A stretch of DNA of 64,000 nt. Source: M3007 sp031425035. Lineage in GTDB: Bacteria; Bacteroidota; Bacteroidia; Chitinophagales; Saprospiraceae. The translations under genes and the position numbers were made by a program. The notes below the pieces were generated by a model. That model was not told where the DNA came from and searched no databases. It saw only the letters and a list, made by a program, of their open reading frames with translations. Location of the stretch: assembly GCA_031425035.1 (NCBI GenBank), contig JANPIN010000016.1, positions 62,001-126,000 of the forward strand, in the 5' to 3' direction. This document shows positions 26,501 through 33,766 of this stretch, piece by piece (positions within the stretch are counted from its first letter, which is position 1; the number at the start of each line of letters is the position of its first letter).

Positions 26501-26701
26501 CTATACGTGCGCATACCCGCTACTGCCGGTTTTTCCGCCGCCCTGCGCTTTTATGATGGACAGGGGAGATTAGTGCTGACCAAAGACGCTACTGCGAACA
26601 CGACCATGCAAGTGGATATAAGCGCCTGGAAAACAGGGGTTTATACCGTAGTATTAAAATCTGTTATTGATTTTGCCACCACCCGATTTATTAAAATGTA
26701 G
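23588..26701 (+). CDS. Large secreted T9SS protein: uncharacterised helical catalytic-like domain, two Ig/PKD domains, LamG, sorting domain
   Basis: The 1037-residue protein has a signal peptide (to about residue 20). Its N-terminal domain (about 24-560) is not a family I can name; it is rich in Trp and Tyr, with FNKNNGENIY, DWWYDLMPNVFFYQL, RMNAELGTKYDVEKLVNWSF, GKWGGYDVSGL and RLFYPGYLPP. Helical repeats and the overall pattern suggest an (alpha/alpha) toroid like many glycoside hydrolases or lyases. Two Ig/PKD-like domains (about 565-735), a LamG domain (about 740-945) and a T9SS sorting domain (from VLFPNPVG near 957 to the end) follow. The N-terminal domain is paralogous to the lipoprotein at 33767. 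The best guess is a surface depolymerase; this is inference from context and paralogy only. Confidence 0.75.
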   Translation: MIRCCKVVLVLLLGTVSLAAQVGQIAVPRVDLMPNEPMPFFMRDWRQVAQRYDSFVYDLGKTGQYLPLVNVQPSGYNYPQNPAFRLHTYVGTGSPNNGEGINILPSLVGASLAGIDKTNQFGRNWVLMSQDFFNKNNGENIYLNNPNTGSGNDWWYDLMPNVFFYQLYDLYPNVGDANYQFTTVADRFLEAVQAMGGNDKPWKKAYMNYRAWNFKTKQPNTTSVPEPEAAGAYAWVLYNAYQKTGNPAYLKGAEWSLEFLNEWTTNPSYELQLPYGTYTAARMNAELGTKYDVEKLVNWSFNRGPLRGWGTIVGKWGGYDVSGLVGEANDNGNDYAFQLNGVQQAAMLAPMVRYDKRFARAIGKWMLNLANATRLFYPGYLPPNQQDATAWSNTYDPDRVIGYEALREKHQGLSPYSTGDALGGGWAGTNLSLYSTSSIGYLGAILEKTNVDKILKINLLKTDFYRKSAYPTYLLYNPYSQIKPVEFAVGSSPVDIYDAVSETFLQQGVTGTINLYLPANAAVVLTLAPAAGTITYDRNKMLINGVVVDYRQSAQPYTYAPRIQALAVTKSAVEFGDTTTVYSKTFDQDSNTFTWTWSATGGTISGTGPTVHWEAPLTPGTYTISLIVADQSGNQDTAMIVVQAVAEINLAPVVPGIQRSAPYTVPNGELTFSTAATDPNGDPLTYNWSVSSGNLSGSGSSVTWSAPSVEGVVTVSVTVTDDQGLSTTATTTVLVKNFNNTPGNLIAWYPFTGNANDISGNNLHGSFSGGTLLVPDFWGNPTQAARFDGINDNVTVPLNPLLNFQDGITVSCWFKATLLPEKEIFLLSHGSWQNRWKVSITPERRIRWTVNSLVTTSDLDSPSPITVDSIYHLTVTYDGSLMAIYLDGQLLSYKPLTGKIRTAALPFLIGQILPGNTDFNFKGLIDEVKIYDYALTPEAVENLYLNAPTAVSEGFSSPDALVLFPNPVGTALYVRIPATAGFSAALRFYDGQGRLVLTKDATANTTMQVDISAWKTGVYTVVLKSVIDFATTRFIKM

Positions 26702-26804
26702 GAGCATCCGCCTTGGGCGGATATGAAGGATTAAATTCCGTTACCAGTTGATTACGAACAGAACACCTCCTTTTCTCAACAAAATTTTTAAACATAACCT
26801 GATC

Positions 26805-29800
26805 ATGAAACGGCGTTTACAAACTACGCACTTAATCGTCTGTTGCTGGCTGCTGGCCGCAGTAGGCGCATTCGCTCAAGCCCCCGTTGCCAGTTACAAC
26901 TTTACCGGCAGCGCCAAAGACCAGTCGACTTTTGCCAACCACGCATCCGTGAAAGGCGCGAACCTGACCCAGGATCGTTTCGGCTGGGCCAATTCGGCTT
27001 TTTTATTCACCGGTTCGAAAAGCGGACTGACGGCCAACAATGCGGCGCAGCTCAATTCGCCAAATGCAACCATTAGTTTCTGGGTGAAACCCAACTCCTT
27101 TCCGGCGCAGGCAGAATCTTATTTGCTCTCGTTCGGCGGTTACCAGGAGCGCTGGAAAATCTCCCTGCCCGGCCACGGCAAACCAGTTTTCACCACCCAT
27201 AACAGCGGTGTCTGCTGCAGCGACCTGGACTCGGGTACGCCCCTGACCATCGGCACGTGGACCCACGTAGTGATGGTGCATGACGGTACGCAGGACATTA
27301 TTTATTTCAACGGCGTACAGGTCAATGCCAAAAACACGGCCGGCGCACTGGATCCGACCACCAAACCACTGGGAATTGGCTACGATCCGATCAACAATGA
27401 CTACTCTTTCGACGGTGCGCTGGATGAGGTGCAGATCTACGACGTAGCCTTATCGGCTGGGCAGATCGCTGCCCTGTACATCCTGCAAAATACGGCGCCG
27501 GTGGTGTCGCAGGGCGTTGTTGCGAACTACACTTTCGACAATAACGGTACGGACGCTACCAGTTTCGCCAACACGGCCGATGTATCCGGCGCCGAGCTGA
27601 CGACCGACCGTTTCGGTTTCGGTAACAGCGCCCTGCTGCTCGACGGCAGCACCACGACGGTGACGGCATCGAACGCGGCACAACTGAATTCGCCGACCAC
27701 GACGATTGCTTTCTGGATTAACCCGACGGCTTTCCCGGTCAACGGCGAGGCTTACCTGCTTTCTTTCGGCGGTTACCAGGAGCGTTTCAAAATTTCGCTG
27801 CCCAACCATGGCAAACCCGTTTTCACGACCCACGCGAACGGCGCCTGCTGCAGCGATCTGGATTCCGGTACGCCCCTGGCACTGAATACCTGGACCCAGG
27901 TGGTGATGGTGCATGACGGCGCCAAAGACATCATCTATTTCAACGGCGTGAAAGTCAATGAAAAAGCTTCTGTCGGACCGCTGGATCCAACCACCAAACC
28001 ATTGGGTATTGGTTTTGACCCGATCGATAACAACAACTGGTTCAATGGTGCGCTGGATGATATCAGTATTTACAACTTCGCGCTGCCCGACGTGGCGGTT
28101 GCGGCGCTGTATGCTGCACAATCCGCTTTCCCTGGTACGCCAAGCGATCTGGTAGCGGAATATACCCTGAATGGTGACGGTACGGATGCCACCCAACTGG
28201 GCAATGATGCCGAGCTGGATTCCGCCGCAACGGCAGTGACCAACCGCTTCGGCTGGGCTTCCAATGCAGTAAAGGGTTCGGCTACTGCCGACAATTCCAT
28301 TGCTTTACAATCCGACTACACGACGATCGGTTTCTGGATCAACCCGACCACTTTGCCGGCTTCCGGCGAGGCTTATATTCTGTCGCACGGCGGTTACCAG
28401 GAGCGCTGGAAAATTTCGCTGCCTAGCCATGGCAAACCGGTATTCACTACCCACTCGGGCGGCGTATGCTGTAGCGACCTGGATTCGGGTACCCCGCTGG
28501 TGGTCGGTACCTGGACTTATGTAACCATGGTCCACGATGGTTCGAAGGATATTATTTACTTAAACGGCGTCAAGGTGAACGAGAAAACCTCCACCGGCGC
28601 GCTGGACAAAACCAAATACCCGCTGGGCATTGGTTACGATCCGATCAATAACAGTAACTACTTCGACGGCGGACTGGACGATATTCAAATCTACAACCGT
28701 GCCTTGTCGGCGGCTGAAATTGCTGCCTTATACGCAGCGCAAAGTGTAGCGCCAACCGTTTCGGGCCCACTGGTCGCTAATTATACAGCCAGCGGCAATG
28801 CCAACGACGCGACGGCCTACAACAACCATGCTGCCGTTCAAGGCGCTCAACTGAGCACCGACCGTTTCGGTAAAGCCAATCAGGCGTATGCTTTCAACGG
28901 CGTGGATCAGTCGCTGCTGGCGGCCAATTCGCCACAGTTGAATTCGGCCAATACGACGATCAGTTTCTGGGTAAATCCAAAAGCTTTCCCGGTGAACGGC
29001 GAGTCCTACCTGCTTTCCTTGGGCGGTTACCAGGAGCGCTGGAAAATTTCGCTGCCGAACCACGGTAAACCCGTCTTCACCACCCACTCGGGTGGCGTAT
29101 GCTGCAGCGACCTGGATTCAGGTACCCCTTTGTCAATCGGTACCTGGACGCATGTGGTGATGGTCCACGATGGTGCGAAAGACATCATTTACTTCAACGG
29201 CACGAAGGTGAACGAGAAAACGTCGACCGGCGCCCTCGATTCGACCACCAAGCCGCTGGGTGTGGGTTTCGACCCGATCAATAATGAGAACTATTTCAAT
29301 GGTTCGCTCGACGAAATCGAGATTTTCAACGTCGCCCTGACGGATGCCCAGATCGCCGCTTTATACGCTGCGCAGAGCCAGGCGCCGACCAGCACCGATA
29401 CCGAAGCACCTTGCGCGCCGCTCAATCTGACGGCTACGGTGACCAATACGACGGTTGCCCTGGCCTGGTTGCCGGCAGAAGATAACGTAGCCGTTGTGGC
29501 TTACAACGTGTATCAGAACGGTACGGTGGTCGCTACGACGCCGGCACTGGGACTGACGCTGACCAGCCTGGCTCCGCTCACCGATTTCGTTTTCGGTGTA
29601 AGTGCGGTCGATGCTGCCGGTAATGAGTCGTTGATCACCAGCCTGGATGTAACGTCCGGCGAAGAAGCTACCCCGGATGTAACGCCCCCAACGGCGCCGG
29701 GTAACCTCTCCGGTTCGACGGGTGCGCACTCCGTGCTGCTGACCTGGGATGCTTCCACCGATGACCGCGCCGTATTTGGTTATGTGGTGACGGTCGATGG

Positions 29801-30899
29801 CGTATTCTTTGATACTTTGGCCCCTACGGCTACGTCCGTTTTGATCAACGGCCTGGATTCGGAGACGCCTTACTCTTTCGAAATTTATGCTTTTGACAAA
29901 GCCGGCAACAATTCGGGCGTTTCCGAAGTGACGCTGACGACCGATCAGGAAATCAACACGGGCGAAGCCGGTCTGGTGGCCTGGTATCCGTTCGAAGGCA
30001 ATGCCAACGACGCTACGCCATACGCCAATCACGGCGCTATTGGTGGCAACCCGGTTTTCGAACCGGTGACGCACCCGAATGGTGGTAGCCAGAACATTAA
30101 ATTCGACGGTAATATGGACTCCGTGCTAGTGCCCAATGCCGTACAATTGATCTCCGACTACACGACCGTCAGTTTCTGGATCCGGGTGGATGGTACTAAT
30201 ACGGCCGATGCCGAGGCGTATGTCCTGGATTTCGGTCACTGGAGCCAGCGCTGGAAAATCTCCCTGCCGCAGCACCACAAAATCGTGTGGACGACCAATG
30301 GTAACAATGCACAGTTCCCGGTATTTATCCACGATATGGACTCGGGCGACGGCAATGAATTGACGCCTGGTTTCTGGTGGTATGTAACGATGGTCCACGA
30401 TGGCACCAACGATATCATTTACATCAATGGCGAACAGGTGAACAGCCTGCCGACCGCCACGAAGCTGAATTCTACCAGCCTGCCTTTCGGTATGGGTAGC
30501 AACCCGGTTGAAGGTGGCCAGTACTTTATCGGTGCACTGGATGAAGTGAAAATTTACAATAAAGCACTGACGGCTCAGGAAATTTTGAAACTGTACACGA
30601 CTGGAACGACCGGTATTAAAGAACTGGTGGAACTTCTCCGGACGAACGTACAAAGCGTGTATCCGAACCCGGCGACCGATGTGTTGTGGGTGAAGCACAC
30701 TTTTGATGGCCAACAACCGCTGCTGCTCCGCGTAACGGATGTTCAGGGCCGCCAGGTGAGCGATCTGCGTTTCAACCGTAATGAAATTCCAGCCGGTCAG
30801 TTCCCGGTCAACGTGAGCACTTTCCCAGCCGGTACCTACTTCCTGAACTTCGTTCTGGACGGTCAGAGCCTGGGTTCGGTGAAGTTTGACAAGAAGTAA
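26805..30899 (+). CDS. Giant LamG-repeat T9SS surface protein (4 tandem LamG, 2 FN3, LamG, sorting domain)
   Basis: Start is the ATG at 26805, giving a signal peptide ending GAFAQ; length 1364 residues. Four LamG/concanavalin-like modules of about 207 residues follow in tandem, each with WVKP/WINP, LLSFGGYQERWKISLP, HGKPVFTTH, the paired-Cys motif VCCSDLDSGTPL, VVMVHDG, DIIYFNG and a final ALYAAQ. Then come two FN3 domains (about 865-1050; APLNLTATVTNTTVALAWLP), a fifth, more divergent LamG (with HDMDSGDG replacing the Cys pair) and a T9SS sorting domain (VYPNPATDVLWV to end). No catalytic domain is seen. It likely binds carbohydrate or acts as an adhesin on the surface, together with the neighbouring T9SS protein that carries a related LamG. 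Confidence 0.9.
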   Translation: MKRRLQTTHLIVCCWLLAAVGAFAQAPVASYNFTGSAKDQSTFANHASVKGANLTQDRFGWANSAFLFTGSKSGLTANNAAQLNSPNATISFWVKPNSFPAQAESYLLSFGGYQERWKISLPGHGKPVFTTHNSGVCCSDLDSGTPLTIGTWTHVVMVHDGTQDIIYFNGVQVNAKNTAGALDPTTKPLGIGYDPINNDYSFDGALDEVQIYDVALSAGQIAALYILQNTAPVVSQGVVANYTFDNNGTDATSFANTADVSGAELTTDRFGFGNSALLLDGSTTTVTASNAAQLNSPTTTIAFWINPTAFPVNGEAYLLSFGGYQERFKISLPNHGKPVFTTHANGACCSDLDSGTPLALNTWTQVVMVHDGAKDIIYFNGVKVNEKASVGPLDPTTKPLGIGFDPIDNNNWFNGALDDISIYNFALPDVAVAALYAAQSAFPGTPSDLVAEYTLNGDGTDATQLGNDAELDSAATAVTNRFGWASNAVKGSATADNSIALQSDYTTIGFWINPTTLPASGEAYILSHGGYQERWKISLPSHGKPVFTTHSGGVCCSDLDSGTPLVVGTWTYVTMVHDGSKDIIYLNGVKVNEKTSTGALDKTKYPLGIGYDPINNSNYFDGGLDDIQIYNRALSAAEIAALYAAQSVAPTVSGPLVANYTASGNANDATAYNNHAAVQGAQLSTDRFGKANQAYAFNGVDQSLLAANSPQLNSANTTISFWVNPKAFPVNGESYLLSLGGYQERWKISLPNHGKPVFTTHSGGVCCSDLDSGTPLSIGTWTHVVMVHDGAKDIIYFNGTKVNEKTSTGALDSTTKPLGVGFDPINNENYFNGSLDEIEIFNVALTDAQIAALYAAQSQAPTSTDTEAPCAPLNLTATVTNTTVALAWLPAEDNVAVVAYNVYQNGTVVATTPALGLTLTSLAPLTDFVFGVSAVDAAGNESLITSLDVTSGEEATPDVTPPTAPGNLSGSTGAHSVLLTWDASTDDRAVFGYVVTVDGVFFDTLAPTATSVLINGLDSETPYSFEIYAFDKAGNNSGVSEVTLTTDQEINTGEAGLVAWYPFEGNANDATPYANHGAIGGNPVFEPVTHPNGGSQNIKFDGNMDSVLVPNAVQLISDYTTVSFWIRVDGTNTADAEAYVLDFGHWSQRWKISLPQHHKIVWTTNGNNAQFPVFIHDMDSGDGNELTPGFWWYVTMVHDGTNDIIYINGEQVNSLPTATKLNSTSLPFGMGSNPVEGGQYFIGALDEVKIYNKALTAQEILKLYTTGTTGIKELVELLRTNVQSVYPNPATDVLWVKHTFDGQQPLLLRVTDVQGRQVSDLRFNRNEIPAGQFPVNVSTFPAGTYFLNFVLDGQSLGSVKFDKK
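26880..29390 (+). repeat. Four tandem LamG-coding repeats, about 620 bp each
   Basis: Units begin near 26880, 27500, 28130 and 28750. The stretch encoding GGYQERWKISLP and that encoding CCSDLDSGTPL are nearly identical in all four at the DNA level (for instance GGTTACCAGGAGCGCTGGAA near 27140, 28390 and 29025). This points to recent duplication or gene conversion, so copy number may vary between strains and may be misassembled. Confidence 0.85.
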
Positions 30900-30925
30900 A
30901 GACGATTAGATATCAGACATTGGAC

Positions 30926-30968
30926 TTTGGATATTGGACTGCCGGCATGCGGTGGTTCAATATCCAAA
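30926..30968. terminator. Hairpin after the LamG-repeat gene
   Basis: TTTGGATATTG (30926-30936) is exactly inverted at 30958-30968 with a 21-base loop. It lies 27 bases after the stop at 30899. No strong T run follows, so it is a candidate terminator or message-stabilising stem. Confidence 0.5.
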
Positions 30969-30977
30969 ACCGATGAC

Positions 30978-31070
30978 TGGTTTAGATAGGCTTAGAATGG
31001 TTTAGAAGCTGGCCGTAAGCATTTAGATCCGGGCTTTGTTCAAACCACTTGTGTTGACTATACAGGTTTT
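30978..31070. repeat. Half copy of the TTTAGAGGGG/core element
   Basis: GGTTTAGATAGGCTTAGAAT-type units are followed by CTGGCCGTAAGCATTTAGAT and, further on, AACCACTTGTGTTGACT. The latter two match in order and spacing the core at 21577-21635 in the SusC-SusD gap (TCGTAAGCAATTTA, AACCACTTTGCCTTGACT). The right-hand array is absent. The rest of this 368-base gap is AT-rich and includes ACCACAGAGAACACATAAGG near 31091, similar to a dispersed sequence often seen in Bacteroidota genomes. Confidence 0.7.
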
Positions 31071-31196
31071 ATTTCAAAAAATTTTTTTTACCACAGAGAA
31101 CACATAAGGCGCATAAGGTTTTATGCACTTTATTTTATTGGTAATATTTTTTAAAAAATGTATAAAATTATAATAAATGTATTCCAATTATTTATT

Positions 31197-31264
31197 CCAA
31201 TAACCAATAACCAATAACCAATAACCAATAACCAATAACCAATAACCAATAACCAATAACCAAT
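31197..31264 (+). repeat. CCAATAA heptamer array, 9 full units plus CCAAT
   Basis: Nine perfect CCAATAA units plus five bases run from 31197 to 31264 and end 3 bases before the ATG of the GH130 gene at 31268. The array therefore occupies the whole leader where a promoter spacer or ribosome-binding site would be. Perfect identity suggests slippage-prone DNA whose unit number could change expression. Confidence 0.95.
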
Positions 31265-31267
31265 CTG

Positions 31268-32380
31268 ATGTCGCAGAGATTTGTACAAAACCCGATCATT
31301 AACACCAGCGATATACAGCCCAGTCAGCCTGGTCTGATCGTGGAATGTGTGCTCAATCCCGGGGTTTTTTCTTTTGAAGGCAAGACCTGGTTGCTTTTGC
31401 GCGTAGCGGAACGCCCGGTACAACAGACCGGCCGGATCACCTTTCCTGTTATGCAACCCGATGGGAGTCTCCAGATTCTGGAGTTTGCGGTCGATGATCC
31501 CGAGCTGGATCTGTCCGATGCCCGGCTGGTACACTACCAGGGGCGCACTTACTTATCTACCATTTCGCATTTACGGCTGGTATGCAGCGACGACGGTATT
31601 CATTTCTACGAACCGACGGACCGGCCCACGAAGATATTTGGTCATGGCCCGCTCGAAACCTTTGGTATTGAGGATTGTCGCGTGAGTTTGATCGACGGGG
31701 TGTATCATTTAACCTACACCCAGGTCTCGGAAAACGGCGTTGGGCTGGGCTTAATGCGCACCCGTAACTGGCGGGAATTCGAGCGCGTGGGCATGATCAT
31801 TCCCCCGCATAACAAGGACTGCTGTTTATTTGAGGAAAAAATAAACGATCAATATTACTGCCTGCACCGGCCTTCGGGGGTCGATCTGGGCGGCAATTTT
31901 ATCTGGCTGGCGAGTTCCCCCGATCTGAAGCACTGGGGCGGGCATCACTGCATTTTAAAGTCCCGCAAAGGCATGTGGGATTCGGCCCGTGTGGGCGCCG
32001 GTGCCTCTCCGATCAGAACGGAAGCGGGCTGGCTGGAAATTTACCATGGCGCCGACGAGCATCATCGCTACTGCCTGGGCGCTGTTTTGCTGGATTTAGA
32101 CGACCCGTCCATCGTGCTGGCGCGTTCGGAAAAACCCATTTTCGAGCCCGACGCCCTGTATGAACAGACCGGCTTTTTCGGGAATGTCGTCTTTACCAAC
32201 GGTCATTTACTGGATGGAGATAAGATCACGATGTATTATGGCGCTTCCGACGAGGTTATTTGTGGCGCCACCCTGTCGGTACAGGAGATCCTGACCAGCC
32301 TGGGCGTCGTGGATAAACCCTTCAGCAATCAGGCCGTAGATCAGGCCCGGCAAGCGGCCATGCTGACCGCCAATTCGTAA
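31268..32380 (+). CDS. GH130 family beta-mannoside phosphorylase or mannosidase
   Basis: The 370-residue protein fits the five-bladed propeller of GH130: LLLRVAERP in the first blade, FGIEDCRVS with the catalytic-region Glu-Asp (about residues 136-144), MIIPPHNKDCCLFEE, KGMWDSARVGAGASPI, WLEIYHGAD and YYGASDEVICGATLS. Family members are inverting phosphorylases or hydrolases of beta-1,2- or beta-1,4-linked mannosides, including Man-GlcNAc; I cannot tell which, because deciding phosphate-binding residues needs an alignment. There is no signal peptide, so it works in the cytoplasm on imported oligosaccharides. It is followed 21 bases later by an MFS transporter. The start codon is preceded directly by the CCAATAA array. 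Confidence 0.9.
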   Translation: MSQRFVQNPIINTSDIQPSQPGLIVECVLNPGVFSFEGKTWLLLRVAERPVQQTGRITFPVMQPDGSLQILEFAVDDPELDLSDARLVHYQGRTYLSTISHLRLVCSDDGIHFYEPTDRPTKIFGHGPLETFGIEDCRVSLIDGVYHLTYTQVSENGVGLGLMRTRNWREFERVGMIIPPHNKDCCLFEEKINDQYYCLHRPSGVDLGGNFIWLASSPDLKHWGGHHCILKSRKGMWDSARVGAGASPIRTEAGWLEIYHGADEHHRYCLGAVLLDLDDPSIVLARSEKPIFEPDALYEQTGFFGNVVFTNGHLLDGDKITMYYGASDEVICGATLSVQEILTSLGVVDKPFSNQAVDQARQAAMLTANS

Positions 32381-32401
32381 AAAGCGCAAAACACCTATAC
32401 C

Positions 32402-33697
32402 ATGTTTAAAAAACTGACCAACGAAATTGCTTTTTTTCAGTCGCATCCGCTCGGCATGCGTACCCTGTTGCTAACCAACCTGTTGTACGGGCTGGTCATG
32501 CCGGTCATCGAGTTGTTTGTCGGCGCGTACATCATGCGCAACTCCTCCGACATCAGCCTCGTCGTGATCTTTCAGTTGGCAGTTTATACCGGTATTCCCA
32601 CAACCTTCATGATCAATGGTTTTCTGCTCAACCGCGTGCCCATTTCACGCCTGTATTCGCTGGGCATGATGCTGAGCGGGGTATCGATGGCGGCCATGAT
32701 GTCGCTGCATGAACTCGATACCATCGGCGTGTTTGTTGCCGGTTTGATCATGGGTCTTTCCTACGGTTTTTTCTGGGCCAACCGCGATTTTCTGGCGCTG
32801 AACACCACCAAGGATAAGAATAGGAATTATTACTACGGCATCGAAACGTTTTTTTACACCATGACCGGTATTGTCGTGCCGGCTACCATCGGCGCTTTTA
32901 TTGCCGCGACGCAGAAAAATCACTGGTTTAACGACAATGTGAATTTCGCTTATTACATCGTGACCGGCTGTGTATTTGTGATCACGACCATCGCTTCCAT
33001 TATGGTGCACCGGGGCGAATTCAAGAACCCGAAAAAGGCGCCCTTCCTGTTTTTCAATTTTGACCGCCTGTGGAATAAAATGCTGGGTATGGCCGCACTA
33101 AAAGGCGTGGCACAGGGCTATATCGTGACCGCTCCGACCATGCTGGTGTTGCGCCTGGTGGGGAAAGAAGGTTCTTTGGGCGCTATTCAATCGGTGGTGG
33201 CTTTGTTATCGGCCATCCTGCTGTACTTTCTGGGCCGCTGGGCCAAACCACAGCACCGGCTGATCATCTACACTGTCGGCCTGTCGCTGTTCGTGCTGGG
33301 CGCGCTGTTCAACGCCACGCTGTTCTCGGCGACCGGCGTTATTCTCTTCGGTGTCTGCCTCGCTTTTGCCCGCCCTTTGCTGGATATTGCTTATTTCCCC
33401 ATTCAGATGAAGGTGATCGACTACGTGGCCGCCAAGGAAAAACGCAATGAGTTTACCTACATTTTCAACCATGAGCTGGGCCTGTATATCGGTCGTTTGT
33501 TCGGTTGCGGACTGTTCATCGTGCTGGCCCGTTACGTGAGCGAGTACGTGGCTTTGCGGTACGCGCTGCTGGTCATTGCCATCGTGCATTTCATGGGCGT
33601 TTTCATGGCTAAATCTATTCTGAACGACCGCGCCTGGAAGGAAGCGGATACGGTGGAAGAAGAAGATAATGTCGGTTTGCTTAAAGAACCCATTTAA
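32402..33697 (+). CDS. MFS transporter linked to the GH130 enzyme
   Basis: The 431-residue protein shows about twelve hydrophobic segments in the usual six-plus-six layout, with the first near residues 18-45 (RTLLLTNLLYGLVMPVIELFVGAYI, shortened here to its first part) and the last near 385-405. Motif-like GLIMGLSYGFFWANRDF and VCLAFARPLLDIAYFPIQMKVIDY are visible; classical sugar-porter signatures are absent. Lying 21 bases after the GH130 gene and in the same direction, it most likely carries the oligosaccharide or its product across the inner membrane. MFS-GH130 pairs are known from mannoside-utilisation clusters. Confidence 0.88.
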   Translation: MFKKLTNEIAFFQSHPLGMRTLLLTNLLYGLVMPVIELFVGAYIMRNSSDISLVVIFQLAVYTGIPTTFMINGFLLNRVPISRLYSLGMMLSGVSMAAMMSLHELDTIGVFVAGLIMGLSYGFFWANRDFLALNTTKDKNRNYYYGIETFFYTMTGIVVPATIGAFIAATQKNHWFNDNVNFAYYIVTGCVFVITTIASIMVHRGEFKNPKKAPFLFFNFDRLWNKMLGMAALKGVAQGYIVTAPTMLVLRLVGKEGSLGAIQSVVALLSAILLYFLGRWAKPQHRLIIYTVGLSLFVLGALFNATLFSATGVILFGVCLAFARPLLDIAYFPIQMKVIDYVAAKEKRNEFTYIFNHELGLYIGRLFGCGLFIVLARYVSEYVALRYALLVIAIVHFMGVFMAKSILNDRAWKEADTVEEEDNVGLLKEPI

Positions 33698-33766
33698 TAA
33701 ATGGATGAAATGCCCGGGCCTACTGCTCACTACATCGTTTCATCACCCCCATCACTTCATTAAAAA

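Noticed and set aside
31197..31264. Heptamer array as a CRISPR
   Set aside because: Units are 7 bases with no spacers, and no cas gene is present.
31151..31534. A minus-strand frame with LVIGYWL repeats over the heptamer array
   Set aside because: The repeat peptide is only the translation of the CCAATAA array and the rest is antisense to GH130.
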